NCBI GenBank assembly: GCA_026224775.1
Contig: JAMFRP010000022.1
Location: 124,001 to 188,000, forward strand
Length of the DNA stretch: 64,000 bases
DNA from: Bacteroidota bacterium
Lineage (GTDB): Bacteria; Bacteroidota; Bacteroidia; Sphingobacteriales; Sphingobacteriaceae
Direction: 5' to 3'
How positions within the stretch are numbered: position 1 is the stretch's first letter; each line of letters starts with the position of its first letter. Below, in pieces: positions 43,483 to 52,968 of the stretch. The notes under the pieces are model-generated. The model was not told the DNA's origin. It saw only the letters and a list, made by a program, of their open reading frames with translations, and did not search any database. Both the position numbers and the translations under genes were made by a program.

Positions 43483-44237
43483 AAGCTATAAAAATGCTCA
43501 ATTTTTCATCAAAAACGAGTAAAAAGTGGGCAAAAAGCAACGATTTCGAGTGGTTTTTAAGTCTAAAACAGCCTTTTTTCAATCAAAAAATGCTCTAAAA
43601 ACCGTCTTTTCATGGCTATTCAGGGCATTTTTTGACTGTTTTTTGTACCAAATGTACCAACTGTTTCACTTGTTCCGTGGTACAGCAGCAGGGCGATAAC
43701 AGAAGGTCTTAATATTATAATTAAGGCCTTTTGTTATTAATATCTATTTTTTCATAAATGCAGTATTGTTAAATCTTAACCAGGATGAAAAATACTGTGA
43801 TTTCGTTGCATTAATTCCAAATGCTAAACGCTTTAACTCAAGCGACTTAGATTTTATAATCTATATTGAACAGCATACCACATCTTACATAAACTACTGA
43901 TTATAAATATTTTACAAATAAAATATTTTGTCAATTTTCTATATTAGGTTTTAATTGTATTGATAATACAAATTACCCTCCTTTTCTTTGATTCGGATTT
44001 GCCACCAATTCAAATCCGCCAACCAATTAGATTATAACCTTATGGAAATGAAATATTTACAAGCAAAAAATCTTGTGCTGTTTTTAAACGCGACCCTAAA
44101 ATCGTACTTAAATCACAATCTCCAAATTAACGAAAAGTTAAGCAGGCCAATTCATTTCATAAGGTAGTATCAACTGCACTATTATTTTATCCATAACTGA
44201 AATAATCACACCTAACAACCAACCAAACTTTATAATT
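43483..44237. other. 755-bp intergenic region before the amylase gene
   Basis: The end of the SusCD unit and the amylase promoter lie here. A strong hairpin is at 43696-43737. The stretch has two small ORFs with no support (43494-43598 and 44042-44167). AT-rich DNA from 43740 to 44237 may hold a long untranslated leader. I see no RNA gene or mobile element. Confidence 0.5.
43696..43737 (+). terminator. 18-bp hairpin after the SusCD arm
   Basis: Arms 43696-43713 and 43720-43737 pair fully over 18 positions, two of them G-T wobbles, with a 6-nt loop. A TTTTTT run starts about 15 bases later. It probably ends the SusC-SusD-lyase transcript. Confidence 0.65.
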
Positions 44238-47200
44238 ATGAATCAAGAATTACACAAAAAACAATCCCGGCATGTCTGGAAAAGAACTCTGTTTTTTTCG
44301 CTGATGGCTATTGCTTTGCTGTTTTCAAGCAACGTCAAAGCACAAACAGATCCCCCACAGTATGGCACACCATTTACTGGTGTGCCTGATATTAGGGATG
44401 TAAACATGTACCAGGTACATAACCGCCCGTATAGCGCGACAGGAAACTTTGCCGGAATAACAGCCCGGTTAGACAGCATCAAGGCTTTAGGCACCAACGT
44501 AGTTTACGTAATGCCTATCTACCCGCATGGCACGGATTCAAGAAGCTCTGCTTCGCCTTACTCAATTAAAGGGGATACTTCTGTAGCGACAGAGTATGGT
44601 ACATTAACAGATTTCAGAAATCTGGTTGCGGGATGCCACAGCAGAGGAATGGCAGTAATACTCGACTTTGCTGTGAACGGCACATCATGGGATCACCCGT
44701 GGATAACAGCAAACCCTAGCTGGTATGTTCAAAGCGGTGGTGTAATTCAGCAATTAGCCAATTTTAGCGACGTTGCCGCTCTTGATTTCACCAATACGGC
44801 TATGCGTGCGGCATTGGTAGCCTCCATGCGGTATTGGATATTTGCTGCCAATATTGATGGTTTCAGGTGCGATGACGCAAATAACCCACCCATTGATTTC
44901 TGGACCAACACTATCGCTAATTTAAGAGGGATTACCACACATAAATTAATCATGCTGGCTGAAGGTGACCGACAGGCAAATTATACAGCAGGCTTTGATT
45001 ATGATTTTGGTGATGATTTTTATTATGACGCCTTAACGCCAATTGTTTCAGGATCATCAGTAAGCGTTATACAAACTACAACCAATACCGAGTATGCCAG
45101 CGCAACCGGCAGCCAGCAAATGGCGCGATATACTTCAAACCATGATATTGAAACCACTACAACTGCCATACAGGAATTTGGCGGCCATGCCGGTGTAATA
45201 GCTAACTATTTAGTTTGCGCGTACATGCGTGGTGTTCCGTTTTTAACCAGCGGACAGGAAGTCGACTTTAATCAAACCATCCCCTGGCCCTATCAAACGG
45301 TGAAAATAAATTGGGCGGCAAACCTTGGCGCTTCTGCTGATTTTAAGAAAGTAAATAATTACCGCACCTTAAGCGAAGCGGTAAGGCGCGGTACGATGAC
45401 CAATTATTCTGACAATAACACCTGTGCATTTACCAAAGCATCTACCACAACATCCGAAAAAGTTGTAGTAATGGTAAACATGAGGAACAGTACACAAAGT
45501 TACGTGATCCCATCAGCCTTCGCAGGTACCTGGAAAAACGCTTATACAGGCGCTACCGTTACTTTAACATCAGGGGCAACACAATCGTTAACGGCTTTTC
45601 AATATATTGTTTTAACCAACCAAAGTGTTGCTACAGTTGCGGTAACAGGAGTAACCATGAGCCCTACAACAGCATCAGTGGCAGTTGGTTCAACACAACA
45701 ACTTACCGCTACTATCGCGCCTGCTAATGCAACCAATCAAAACGTTAGCTGGACATCAAGCAACACAGCTGTAGCAACCGTAGGCGCATCCGGTGTAGTT
45801 ACAGCCGTAGGTGCAGGAACAGCCACCATTACCGTTACAACAGCCGATGGCAGCAAAACCGCAACATGTGCAATAACAGCCGCTACAGTAGCAGTTACTG
45901 GGGTCACCATGAGCCCTACAACGGCATCTATCAATACTGGCGGAACACAACAGCTTACCGCGACACTTGCTCCTACAAATGCCAGCAACCAATCAGTTAT
46001 CTGGACATCAAGCAACACTGCTATAGCAACAGTTAACGCTACCGGTTTGGTCACAGCAGTAGCGGCAGGCACAGCCACAATAACTGTTAAAACAGCCGAT
46101 GGCAACAAAACGGCAACATGCGCGGTAACAGTTACAGCTGCGCCAACTTTTACCGTTTATTTTTATCCTCCTGCGGGATGGGGAACCAGCATAAAAATAT
46201 ATTGGTGGGACGCACAACCCTCCGGTGTATTGGCAGATGGCACATGGCCGGGCGTAAACATGACCAATGATGGCAATGGATGGTGGAGCTATACCTTTAC
46301 CAATGTAACATCAACCAACCTGATATTTGATGATGGATCAAATCAAACCGGCAACCTAAATAGTGGAACAACTGAATGGTATGAGAACAATACATGGTAT
46401 ACCACTAATCCTGGTACACCTGTATCAGTCACCGGTGTTACGGTTAGCCCAACCTCAGCAACTCTAGCAGGGGGAGCTACTCAGCAGCTTACTGCAATTA
46501 TCGCCCCAAGTAATGCTACTAATACCGCGGTTACCTGGTCATCAAGCAATACGGCTGTTGCTACAGTAAGCTCAACCGGTTTGGTAACAGCAGTGGCGGC
46601 AGGTACAGCCACTATAACTGTTACTACAAGCGATGGTAGCAAAACTGCAACATCGGCCATTACGGTAAGCGCTATTGCTGTTACAGGTGTAACCCTTAGC
46701 CCTACAACAGCAGCATTAACAGCAGGATCGACTCAACAACTTACGGCTACCATTGCGCCAAGTAATGCTACTAATACGGCGGTCACCTGGTCATCAAGCA
46801 ACACAGCTGTAGCAACTGTAAACAGTACCGGTTTAGTAACAGCCGTGGCGGCGGGTACAGCAACAATAACTGTTACTACAACCAGCGGCAGTAAAACTGC
46901 AACATGTGCCGTAACTGTAACGGCAGGGGGTACTACTACCACTTATTACAACATTTTAAACAGATGGCAGGCTAACACCTATTTGTATGATGGCGGTAAT
47001 GGACAGGTTAAATATGGTACAAGTCCATCGGGCAATACCAATTATCAATGGGCGCAGGTTGCAGGACCTACCGGATACATATTTATTGTAAACCGTGCTA
47101 CAGGTAATATGATGGATGTTGAAGACCAGAATGGCGCGATTGAAACCAATGTTGGTAATAGCACCTGGTATAGCGCTATGTGGTCGGTAGCTTCAACTGG

Positions 47201-47711
47201 TGATGGTTGGAATTATCTGGGAAATAGGTGGCAAACCAGTGATTGGATCAATATACAAGCCTTAGCCGGATATGCACAATATAGTGGTGCATCGTCAGGA
47301 TTTTACAGCGCCGAATGGCAGTTTGTAAATGGCACCCCGATAAGTATGGCGCAATCAAATGACAGGAACTATCTTGCTGACTCCACCGCTATAGCAAACT
47401 ATAATATTGCTACGCCTAACAATGGAGATCCATCGGTACACTCCGCGCTTTCACCCAATGGTGATGGTGTTAATGATGTGTTAACCATTGATAACATCAC
47501 CAGCTATCCCGACAATAAAATAATGGTTATGAATACTGGCGGTACAAAAGTTTTTGAATCATCAGGCTATGACAATACGACCAGAACTTTTGATGGACAC
47601 TCCAGCGTAACCGGAGCCATGGTACCACAGGGAACATATTTCTATGTGCTACAATACAAAGCTAAGGGTATAACAAAAACTAAAACCGGTTATATAGTAC
47701 TTAAATATTAA
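44238..47711 (+). CDS. T9SS-secreted GH13 alpha-amylase with Ig, starch-binding and ricin-type domains
   Basis: 1157 residues with a signal peptide (about 1-35). GH13 catalytic module about 50-460: nucleophile D212 in GFRCDDAN, acid/base E242 in LAEGD and D303 in SNHDIE. Two Big2 Ig domains (464-632) precede a CBM26-type starch-binding module (about 635-726: WGTSIKIYWWDAQPSG, NLIFDDGSNQTGN). Two more Big2 domains (729-896), a ricin B-like domain (898-1034: VNRATGNMMDVED, WSVASTGDGWNYLGNRWQ) and a type B T9SS tail (about 1060-1157: ALSPNGDGVNDVLTID) follow. It should hydrolyse starch-like alpha-1,4-glucans at the cell surface or in the medium. The next gene is a PorP/SprF partner. Confidence 0.92.
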   Translation: MNQELHKKQSRHVWKRTLFFSLMAIALLFSSNVKAQTDPPQYGTPFTGVPDIRDVNMYQVHNRPYSATGNFAGITARLDSIKALGTNVVYVMPIYPHGTDSRSSASPYSIKGDTSVATEYGTLTDFRNLVAGCHSRGMAVILDFAVNGTSWDHPWITANPSWYVQSGGVIQQLANFSDVAALDFTNTAMRAALVASMRYWIFAANIDGFRCDDANNPPIDFWTNTIANLRGITTHKLIMLAEGDRQANYTAGFDYDFGDDFYYDALTPIVSGSSVSVIQTTTNTEYASATGSQQMARYTSNHDIETTTTAIQEFGGHAGVIANYLVCAYMRGVPFLTSGQEVDFNQTIPWPYQTVKINWAANLGASADFKKVNNYRTLSEAVRRGTMTNYSDNNTCAFTKASTTTSEKVVVMVNMRNSTQSYVIPSAFAGTWKNAYTGATVTLTSGATQSLTAFQYIVLTNQSVATVAVTGVTMSPTTASVAVGSTQQLTATIAPANATNQNVSWTSSNTAVATVGASGVVTAVGAGTATITVTTADGSKTATCAITAATVAVTGVTMSPTTASINTGGTQQLTATLAPTNASNQSVIWTSSNTAIATVNATGLVTAVAAGTATITVKTADGNKTATCAVTVTAAPTFTVYFYPPAGWGTSIKIYWWDAQPSGVLADGTWPGVNMTNDGNGWWSYTFTNVTSTNLIFDDGSNQTGNLNSGTTEWYENNTWYTTNPGTPVSVTGVTVSPTSATLAGGATQQLTAIIAPSNATNTAVTWSSSNTAVATVSSTGLVTAVAAGTATITVTTSDGSKTATSAITVSAIAVTGVTLSPTTAALTAGSTQQLTATIAPSNATNTAVTWSSSNTAVATVNSTGLVTAVAAGTATITVTTTSGSKTATCAVTVTAGGTTTTYYNILNRWQANTYLYDGGNGQVKYGTSPSGNTNYQWAQVAGPTGYIFIVNRATGNMMDVEDQNGAIETNVGNSTWYSAMWSVASTGDGWNYLGNRWQTSDWINIQALAGYAQYSGASSGFYSAEWQFVNGTPISMAQSNDRNYLADSTAIANYNIATPNNGDPSVHSALSPNGDGVNDVLTIDNITSYPDNKIMVMNTGGTKVFESSGYDNTTRTFDGHSSVTGAMVPQGTYFYVLQYKAKGITKTKTGYIVLKY

Positions 47712-47729
47712 CCCAACATATGGTAAACA

Positions 47730-47777
47730 TAATGCCGGTAGTAAAGGATCATATCAAAAACCTTACTGCTGGCATTA
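47730..47777 (+). terminator. Hairpin between amylase and PorP/SprF genes
   Basis: 47730-47747 pairs with 47761-47777 with two G-T wobbles and one bulged A. It lies 18 bp after the amylase stop and 67 bp before the PorP/SprF start, matching the place of the hairpin at 14299-14334 in the other pair. An attenuating or mRNA-stabilising role is inferred. Confidence 0.5.
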
Positions 47778-47843
47778 TTAATTATGCATCGAATAATTGA
47801 ATTAAACCAGCCGACAGTTTCAAAATTTCACCGGGAATATTAA

Positions 47844-48803
47844 ATGGACCTAATTATACACAGACTCAATATTATTCAAAGCCTACAGCAAAAGGCTTTG
47901 AAACTGTTTGCGCCAACGGTTGCTTTGGTACTTTATACGCTTAACACATCAGCTCAAAGCATTGCACCGTTCAGTTATACGCAGTACATGAATAACCTTA
48001 CACCTATTAATTCGGCGTATTCATTAATTGACCAGGCAGGATCAGTAACCGGGGTGATCAGGAAACAGTTTACAGGGATAGACGGGGCACCGTCAACCTA
48101 TCTGGTTGATGCAAGTATCCCGCTTCCGGACATAGGGGCATCAACCGGTTTTATTGTGCAGAATGACCAGATCGCTATTGAGAAACAAACCGAGGCCAGT
48201 TTCTTTTTCGCCAAATCGATACAATTGGATGATCAGAACTTCTTGGCTGTTTCCGCCAATGCCGGTATACGATCATACAAAGCCAACTACTTATCAATTG
48301 ATGATAATAATGACCCTTTATTTGATAGCAATGTGAGTGAAACTAAAGCCAATTTAGGCTTTGGGGTATTGCTATACAGCGACACGTATTATATCGGTGT
48401 TTCGATGCCGGAGCTTACTTTACGCAGCCTTGGTACAGCATCGTTACAAAATAACAATTACTTCAAAAACCATTATTATTTCGCGGGAGCCTACATAGCC
48501 GAATTAAGTGATGATTTTAAAATTAAACCCTCGGTATTAGCAACCTACGCAAGCGGATCGCCCATAACAGCTGATTTCGCAGGCTTATTTTATATAAAAG
48601 ATGTATTTGGTTTCGGAGCAAGTTATACAACTAACAGTCAGGCTGCAATCCTACTCGATTTAAATGCGGGCGCCATACATATAGGCTACAGTTACCAGTT
48701 CGGCACCAATAGCGCCAACCTGGGTGGCTATAATAACGCTACGCATGAAATTATGCTTAGCTATCGTTTTGGCCAGGGAAGTTCAACGCCAAAAGTTTTA
48801 TAA
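47844..48803 (+). CDS. PorP/SprF family T9SS outer-membrane protein
   Basis: 319 residues; a signal peptide ends near residue 38 (NTSAQS). SFSYTQYMNNLTPIN opening, then the same beta-strand plan as the 13331-14254 protein, including ETKANLGFGVLLYS, LRSLGTASLQNNN and GGYNNATHEIMLSYRFGQG. Such proteins are needed to export a partner with a type B C-terminal domain; the partner is most likely the amylase 132 bp upstream. The longer N terminus (LIIHRLNIIQSLQQKALKL) may include a wrong start; no better start is evident. Confidence 0.9.
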   Translation: MDLIIHRLNIIQSLQQKALKLFAPTVALVLYTLNTSAQSIAPFSYTQYMNNLTPINSAYSLIDQAGSVTGVIRKQFTGIDGAPSTYLVDASIPLPDIGASTGFIVQNDQIAIEKQTEASFFFAKSIQLDDQNFLAVSANAGIRSYKANYLSIDDNNDPLFDSNVSETKANLGFGVLLYSDTYYIGVSMPELTLRSLGTASLQNNNYFKNHYYFAGAYIAELSDDFKIKPSVLATYASGSPITADFAGLFYIKDVFGFGASYTTNSQAAILLDLNAGAIHIGYSYQFGTNSANLGGYNNATHEIMLSYRFGQGSSTPKVL

Positions 48804-48825
48804 CATACAACATAAAAGGAATGTG

Positions 48826-49206
48826 ATGGAAAGGAATATAAAAACAGGAACACGCCCCAATTTAAGAACCAAACAGTTCTCAACACTGCATATCGAGATA
48901 TTTGAACAGATACTAATTTCAGGCAAAACTAATTGGGAGTTGAATAAACAATTTGGTTATACCAAACGATCACATTGCCTGGTTGACCATTCGCGCAGGG
49001 TAATGTATAAACTGCTTGTATTGGAGAACCTTACCAGGGAGGAGAACATGGAAAAAGTAATCTATCCGCGCGTTTATAAATTTTGGTGGAAACGCTTATT
49101 GAATAATCATAAGGAAGCTTTATTAGCAAAAGCAATTAAAGCGGTTTATTATGAAGGAGTAAATACACCCAAAATGGCTAATGAAAAAACAGCTTTCTAT
49201 ATATAA
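48826..49206 (+). CDS. Small basic protein of unknown function
   Basis: 126 residues from the ATG at 48826, supported by AAAAGGA at 48814-48820 five bases upstream; a longer frame overlaps the PorP/SprF gene. Sequence NWELNKQFGYTKRSHCLVDHSRRVMYKLLVLENL looks like a helix-turn-helix and the protein is rich in Lys/Arg. There is no signal peptide. I do not recognise the family. It follows the amylase/PorP pair by 22 bp and ends before a strong terminator, so it may be co-transcribed with it. Confidence 0.65.
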   Translation: MERNIKTGTRPNLRTKQFSTLHIEIFEQILISGKTNWELNKQFGYTKRSHCLVDHSRRVMYKLLVLENLTREENMEKVIYPRVYKFWWKRLLNNHKEALLAKAIKAVYYEGVNTPKMANEKTAFYI

Positions 49207-49234
49207 GAGACCCATATTATATTATCGAAAAAAC

Positions 49235-49269
49235 AACAAAGCCATCTTTTATAAAAAGATGGCTTTGTT
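49235..49269. terminator. Bidirectional terminator
   Basis: A 16-bp perfect stem (49235-49250 with 49254-49269), 3-nt loop, A-rich before and T-rich after, between convergent genes ending at 49206 and 49291. Confidence 0.8.
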
Positions 49270-49290
49270 TAGTAGCTATAGTGCGTAATA

Positions 49291-50220
49291 CTAAACTACT
49301 TTTATTACAATTTTGCCTCTACTACTCTTTTTTGAGCTTAATATTTCAGCCTTCTTAGCATCCTCCAAACTCATAACCGCAGATATTACAGGACTTATTT
49401 TTCCCTCATCAACCAAATCTGCAATTTGTTTTAAATCTGCAGGGTATGATTGAGCCGTAAACCCTTCCAGATGAATATGTTTTTCTTTTGCATCTTCTTG
49501 AAACTCCGGTTGCACAGTAGTTATCAGTCTCCCACCCTCTTTTATTATTTGAATTGATCGCTGTTGGGTATCTTTCCCAATTAAATCGAAAACCAAATCT
49601 ACATCTGAAACCTTTTCCTCAAAACGGTCATTTTTATAGTCGATGGCTTCAGCGGCACCCAATTGTTTTATAAACGAAAGATTCTCAGCGGCACCTGTAC
49701 CAATAACATAAGCGCCTTTCCATTTGGCAAATTGCACTGCAAAGCTACCTACACCACCTGATGCCGCATGTATCAATACCTTTTGCCCTTTTTGCAATTT
49801 ACCATATTGAAATAACCCTTGCCAGGCAGTTAATCCCGCTAATGGAATAGCCGCAGCATTTAAATGATCGATACTTTTAGGCTTGGGACTTAGTTGATTG
49901 GCCTTTACAACTGCATATTCGGCAAATGCTCCATTGGTGGTAGGAAACGGCCTACCGTATACTTCATCGCCAATGTGCAGATCATGTACTTTTGCGCCTA
50001 CACTTTCAATAACACCAGATACATCCCAACCCATAGTTAATGGAAATTTAGTTGGAAATTTTTGTTGTGCCTCACCTGCAAATATTTTTTGATCAACAGG
50101 GTTTACACTACTGGCATATACTTTAACTAATACCTCATCCTCCGCCGGTTTGGGTATTGCTATATCCTCTAATTCGAGCACATCCGGCCCTCCAAATTCA
50201 TGAATTCTAATCGCTTTCAT
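49291..50220 (-). CDS. Zinc-free NADP-dependent alcohol dehydrogenase/quinone oxidoreductase
   Basis: 309 residues, cytoplasmic medium-chain reductase of the quinone oxidoreductase type. The N-terminal half is GroES-like (VLVKVYASSVNPVDQKIF, TMGWDVSGVIESVG), and the NADPH-binding fold is seen in LIHAASGGVGSFAVQFAKWKGAYVIGTG. It ends in KSSRGKIVIKVV, usual for this type. It should reduce quinones, enones or similar compounds with NADPH. It stands alone, with a GNAT gene upstream on the same strand (73 bp). Confidence 0.92.
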   Translation of the reverse strand: MKAIRIHEFGGPDVLELEDIAIPKPAEDEVLVKVYASSVNPVDQKIFAGEAQQKFPTKFPLTMGWDVSGVIESVGAKVHDLHIGDEVYGRPFPTTNGAFAEYAVVKANQLSPKPKSIDHLNAAAIPLAGLTAWQGLFQYGKLQKGQKVLIHAASGGVGSFAVQFAKWKGAYVIGTGAAENLSFIKQLGAAEAIDYKNDRFEEKVSDVDLVFDLIGKDTQQRSIQIIKEGGRLITTVQPEFQEDAKEKHIHLEGFTAQSYPADLKQIADLVDEGKISPVISAVMSLEDAKKAEILSSKKSSRGKIVIKVV

Positions 50221-50293
50221 AGTTTCATTAGTTTATGATTATATGAACAATAACATAAACCATGCCTTAAAGCAACTAAAACTCTAATTCCTG

Positions 50294-50578
50294 CTACTTA
50301 TCTATCAATCGCTTCCAATCCGGGTTGGTTTTTAAATAAGCTTGAACATATGGGCAAAAAGGGCGCATTTTAAGATGATTTTCTTCCAGGTATTTAAAGG
50401 TTTTTTCAACAATGATTTTGGCTATTCCCCGATTTCGTAAAGCTTCCGGTACTTCAGTATGTATTAACAGATAGGTATCTCCTATGTGCCTATAATTAAT
50501 AAAGGCGCACTGCCCCTCAACAATCATTTCAAAACTATGATTGGCTTCATTATTTACTAAAGGTAATTCGTTATACAT
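50294..50578 (-). CDS. Small GNAT family N-acetyltransferase (YjdJ-like)
   Basis: 94 residues. It has the short GNAT_YjdJ-type plan: SFEMIVEGQCAFINYR, then the acetyl-CoA loop EALRNRGIAKIIVEKTFKYL and a terminal ...RPFCPYVQAYLKTNPDWKRLI. Such proteins use acetyl-CoA, but no substrate has been assigned for this type. 73 bp upstream of the oxidoreductase gene. Confidence 0.88.
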   Translation of the reverse strand: MYNELPLVNNEANHSFEMIVEGQCAFINYRHIGDTYLLIHTEVPEALRNRGIAKIIVEKTFKYLEENHLKMRPFCPYVQAYLKTNPDWKRLIDK

Positions 50579-50752
50579 AGCAAATTTTTATAACAGCCAG
50601 CGCCATGGCCGAGGGCAAAGTAGCGGCGCTAAATGCGAGGATGAATTACTTTTTCTCGAAATCCATTAGCTTTAACCAGTTAATGGTTTAATTAAGGAAA
50701 GCCTTTATAACCACTATTCAGTAACCGGAACCAATAAAATTTAAGGATTTTG
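50579..50752. other. Gap between tRNA-Gln and GNAT gene
   Basis: Under 200 bp with no gene; it must hold the GNAT promoter. Nothing else is visible. Confidence 0.5.
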
Positions 50753-50823
50753 TTCTCTTACATGGATTCGAACCACGATCTTCTGAACCAGAATCAGACA
50801 TGTTACCCTTGCACCATAAGAGA
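50753..50823 (-). tRNA. tRNA-Gln (anticodon CTG)
   Basis: Read on the minus strand, TCTCTTA and TAAGAGA form the 7-bp acceptor stem with discriminator A (50753). The anticodon arm is TCTGA, loop TTCTGGT, TCAGA, giving anticodon CTG that reads CAG. The T arm is CGTGG-TTCGAAT-CCATG. No CCA is encoded. Confidence 0.92.
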
Positions 50824-50827
50824 ATTT

Positions 50828-50850
50828 GCGATCGCTTTAACAGCGATCGC
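50828..50850. repeat. 9-bp stem built of two GCGATCGC palindromes
   Basis: GCGATCGCT (50828-50836) and AGCGATCGC (50842-50850) pair across a 5-nt spacer, 4 bp from the tRNA 5' end and after the aldolase gene. Each arm is itself palindromic, so it could end the aldolase transcript or be a processing site. No T-run follows. Confidence 0.5.
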
Positions 50851-50920
50851 TTCAAATATCTAAAAACGGCTCAATTAAAAAAAATTAAAGCTGTAAAAAA
50901 GTGATTAATATGATAATTGG

Positions 50921-51979
50921 CTATGCCAAATCAATCTCCTTAGCCAAATAAACATCCTGAACAAGGTTTATTAGCTCCACCCCTTCTTTAAATGGGCGCT
51001 GGAATGATTTACGGCCCATAATTAATCCTGAGCCACCTGCCCTTTTATTAATTACAGCCTGTTTAACGGCATCGGCAATATCACTTGTTCCGTGCGATTC
51101 GCCTCCGGAGTTTATTAGTCCTGCCCTGCCCATATAACAGTTAGCTACCTGGTAACGGCACATATCAATAGGATTATCGGTAGTAAGTTTGCTGTACATT
51201 AACGGATCAGTTTTACCAAATTTTATGGCTGTAAAACCACCATTTACATCGGGTAGTTTTTGCTTAATGATGTCAGCCTGAATGGTTACGCCTAAATGAT
51301 TAGCCTGGCCTGTTAAATCAGCAGCGGTTTCATAATTTACGCCATCTTTGGTAAAAGCATTATTGCGTGTATAGCACCATAAAACGGTAGCCATACCCAG
51401 CTCATGCGCGCGGTCAAATGCTTTGGCAATTTCTACAATTTGATTGTCAGAATCCTCCGAACCGAAATATATGGTAGCACCAATAGCGGCAGCGCCCAAA
51501 TTCCAGGCATCATCAACACTACCAAAAAGTATTTGCTTGTATTTTGTTGGATAAGTTAACAACTCATTATGGTTGATTTTAACAATAAATGGAATCTTGT
51601 GCGCGTATTTACGTGCCACAATAGCCAGGTTACCAAAAGTTGTTGCTACTGCGTTACAACCTGCTTCAATTGCCAGTTTCAAAATATTTTCCGGATCGAA
51701 ATATATTGGATTCTTAGCAAACGACGCGCCTGCTGTGTGCTCAATTCCCTGGTCGACAGGTAAAATAGACATATAGCCGGTACCCGCAAGGCGGCCGTGA
51801 TTATGTATAGCTGCAAGGTTGCGCAAAACCTGTGGGTTGCGATTGCTGTTTATAAAAATGTTGTCAATAAAATCAGGTGAGGGAACATGCAGCATATCTT
51901 TTGAAAAAGTTGTGCATCTATGCTGCAGTAAACTATCGGCATCGTTACCCAATAGTTCAAGTATCTTTTTGTAGGCCAT
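50921..51979 (-). CDS. fbaB: Class I fructose-bisphosphate aldolase
   Basis: 352 residues. Class I (Schiff-base) DhnA/FbaB aldolases split fructose 1,6-bisphosphate to triose phosphates. Conserved motifs [59 protein letters not shown] and [11 protein letters not shown] fit; K253 in IKFGK is the likely Schiff-base Lys. A later [12 protein letters not shown] is the phosphate-binding loop. Cytoplasmic, alone. Confidence 0.95.
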   Translation of the reverse strand: MAYKKILELLGNDADSLLQHRCTTFSKDMLHVPSPDFIDNIFINSNRNPQVLRNLAAIHNHGRLAGTGYMSILPVDQGIEHTAGASFAKNPIYFDPENILKLAIEAGCNAVATTFGNLAIVARKYAHKIPFIVKINHNELLTYPTKYKQILFGSVDDAWNLGAAAIGATIYFGSEDSDNQIVEIAKAFDRAHELGMATVLWCYTRNNAFTKDGVNYETAADLTGQANHLGVTIQADIIKQKLPDVNGGFTAIKFGKTDPLMYSKLTTDNPIDMCRYQVANCYMGRAGLINSGGESHGTSDIADAVKQAVINKRAGGSGLIMGRKSFQRPFKEGVELINLVQDVYLAKEIDLA

Positions 51980-52130
51980 AAATTATGTTTAAAGGTTGAA
52001 GTATATAACACTAACTTAAGCTTATTGTTGTTGTAAATGTGTCTGATTTATGTAAATAACATTTATCTATAACAGTTCTGGCTCGCTGATTTTATTACTA
52101 CTTTAGCACTTTAATCGATCTCAGGAATAT

Positions 52131-52967
52131 ATGCCGGTACTTGAATTCACCCTGATTATACTAGTTGGTTCATGTTTTGCAGGGTTATTAGGCTCATTAA
52201 CCGGCCTTGGCGGCGGTTTTATAATTATCCCATTACTTACTGTATTTCTGCATGTTGATATACACTACGCCATTGGTGCTTCACTGGTATCTATCATAGC
52301 AACATCTTCAGGTTCTGCCGCGGCCTATGTTAAGGAGGGTATAACCAACATGCGATTAGGCATGTTTTTAGAAGTAGCCACTACCTTAGGCGCTGTAACC
52401 GGTGCCATGGTTGCAGTATATTTTCCAACCAATCTTTTAGCCATTTTATTAGGTGTGATTTTAATTACATCGGCATTACTTACTTTACGCAAAAAGGCGG
52501 TGCAAGTAATGCATCAAAAAAATGCCTTCGCTGAAAAATTAAAACTCAACGGAAGTTACCCAGGCGAAAATGGCACTGTCCAATACAGCGTAAGTCGTAT
52601 TGGCGGTGGCTTTGTAATGATGCTTTTTGCAGGCCTGTTATCCGGTTTATTGGGTATAGGTTCGGGTGCTTTAAAGGTTTTGGCTATGGATAATATAATG
52701 CGTATTCCTTTTAAGGTATCAACCACTACAAGTAATTTCATGATAGGAGTTACCGGGGCAGCAAGCGCGGTGGTATACCTGCAACGGGGATATATTGAGC
52801 CATCAATTTCAATGCCGGTGGTTATTGGTGTATTAATAGGCGCGCTGGTGGGATCGAAAATATTAGTAAAAACAAAATCATCAGGTTGGTTACGCTGGGT
52901 TTTTGTTGTGGTGGTGATAGGATTGGCGTCACAATTAATTTATAACGGACTAATTGGTAAAATATAA
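52131..52967 (+). CDS. TauE/SafE-family membrane anion exporter
   Basis: 278 residues, about eight hydrophobic helices. TauE/SafE motifs are GSLTGLGGGFIIIPLLTVFL near the N terminus and LLGIGSGALKVLAMDN in the middle, the two inverted repeats of the family. Members export sulfite, sulfoacetate or related organic anions. One base separates its stop from the DUF1634 gene start, so the two products probably act together. Confidence 0.9.
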   Translation: MPVLEFTLIILVGSCFAGLLGSLTGLGGGFIIIPLLTVFLHVDIHYAIGASLVSIIATSSGSAAAYVKEGITNMRLGMFLEVATTLGAVTGAMVAVYFPTNLLAILLGVILITSALLTLRKKAVQVMHQKNAFAEKLKLNGSYPGENGTVQYSVSRIGGGFVMMLFAGLLSGLLGIGSGALKVLAMDNIMRIPFKVSTTTSNFMIGVTGAASAVVYLQRGYIEPSISMPVVIGVLIGALVGSKILVKTKSSGWLRWVFVVVVIGLASQLIYNGLIGKI

Positions 52968-52968
52968 T

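Noticed and set aside
43535..43560. ACGATTTCG match to operator site 2
   Set aside because: Only nine bases match; the left half lacks the CG-AA pattern, so it is below what I would call a site.
43494..43598. 34-codon ORF after the third lyase gene
   Set aside because: No ribosome-binding sequence and no relatives I recognise; probably chance.
44042..44167. 41-codon ORF upstream of the amylase that could be a leader peptide
   Set aside because: It has no run of codons suited to attenuation and no hairpin close behind it.
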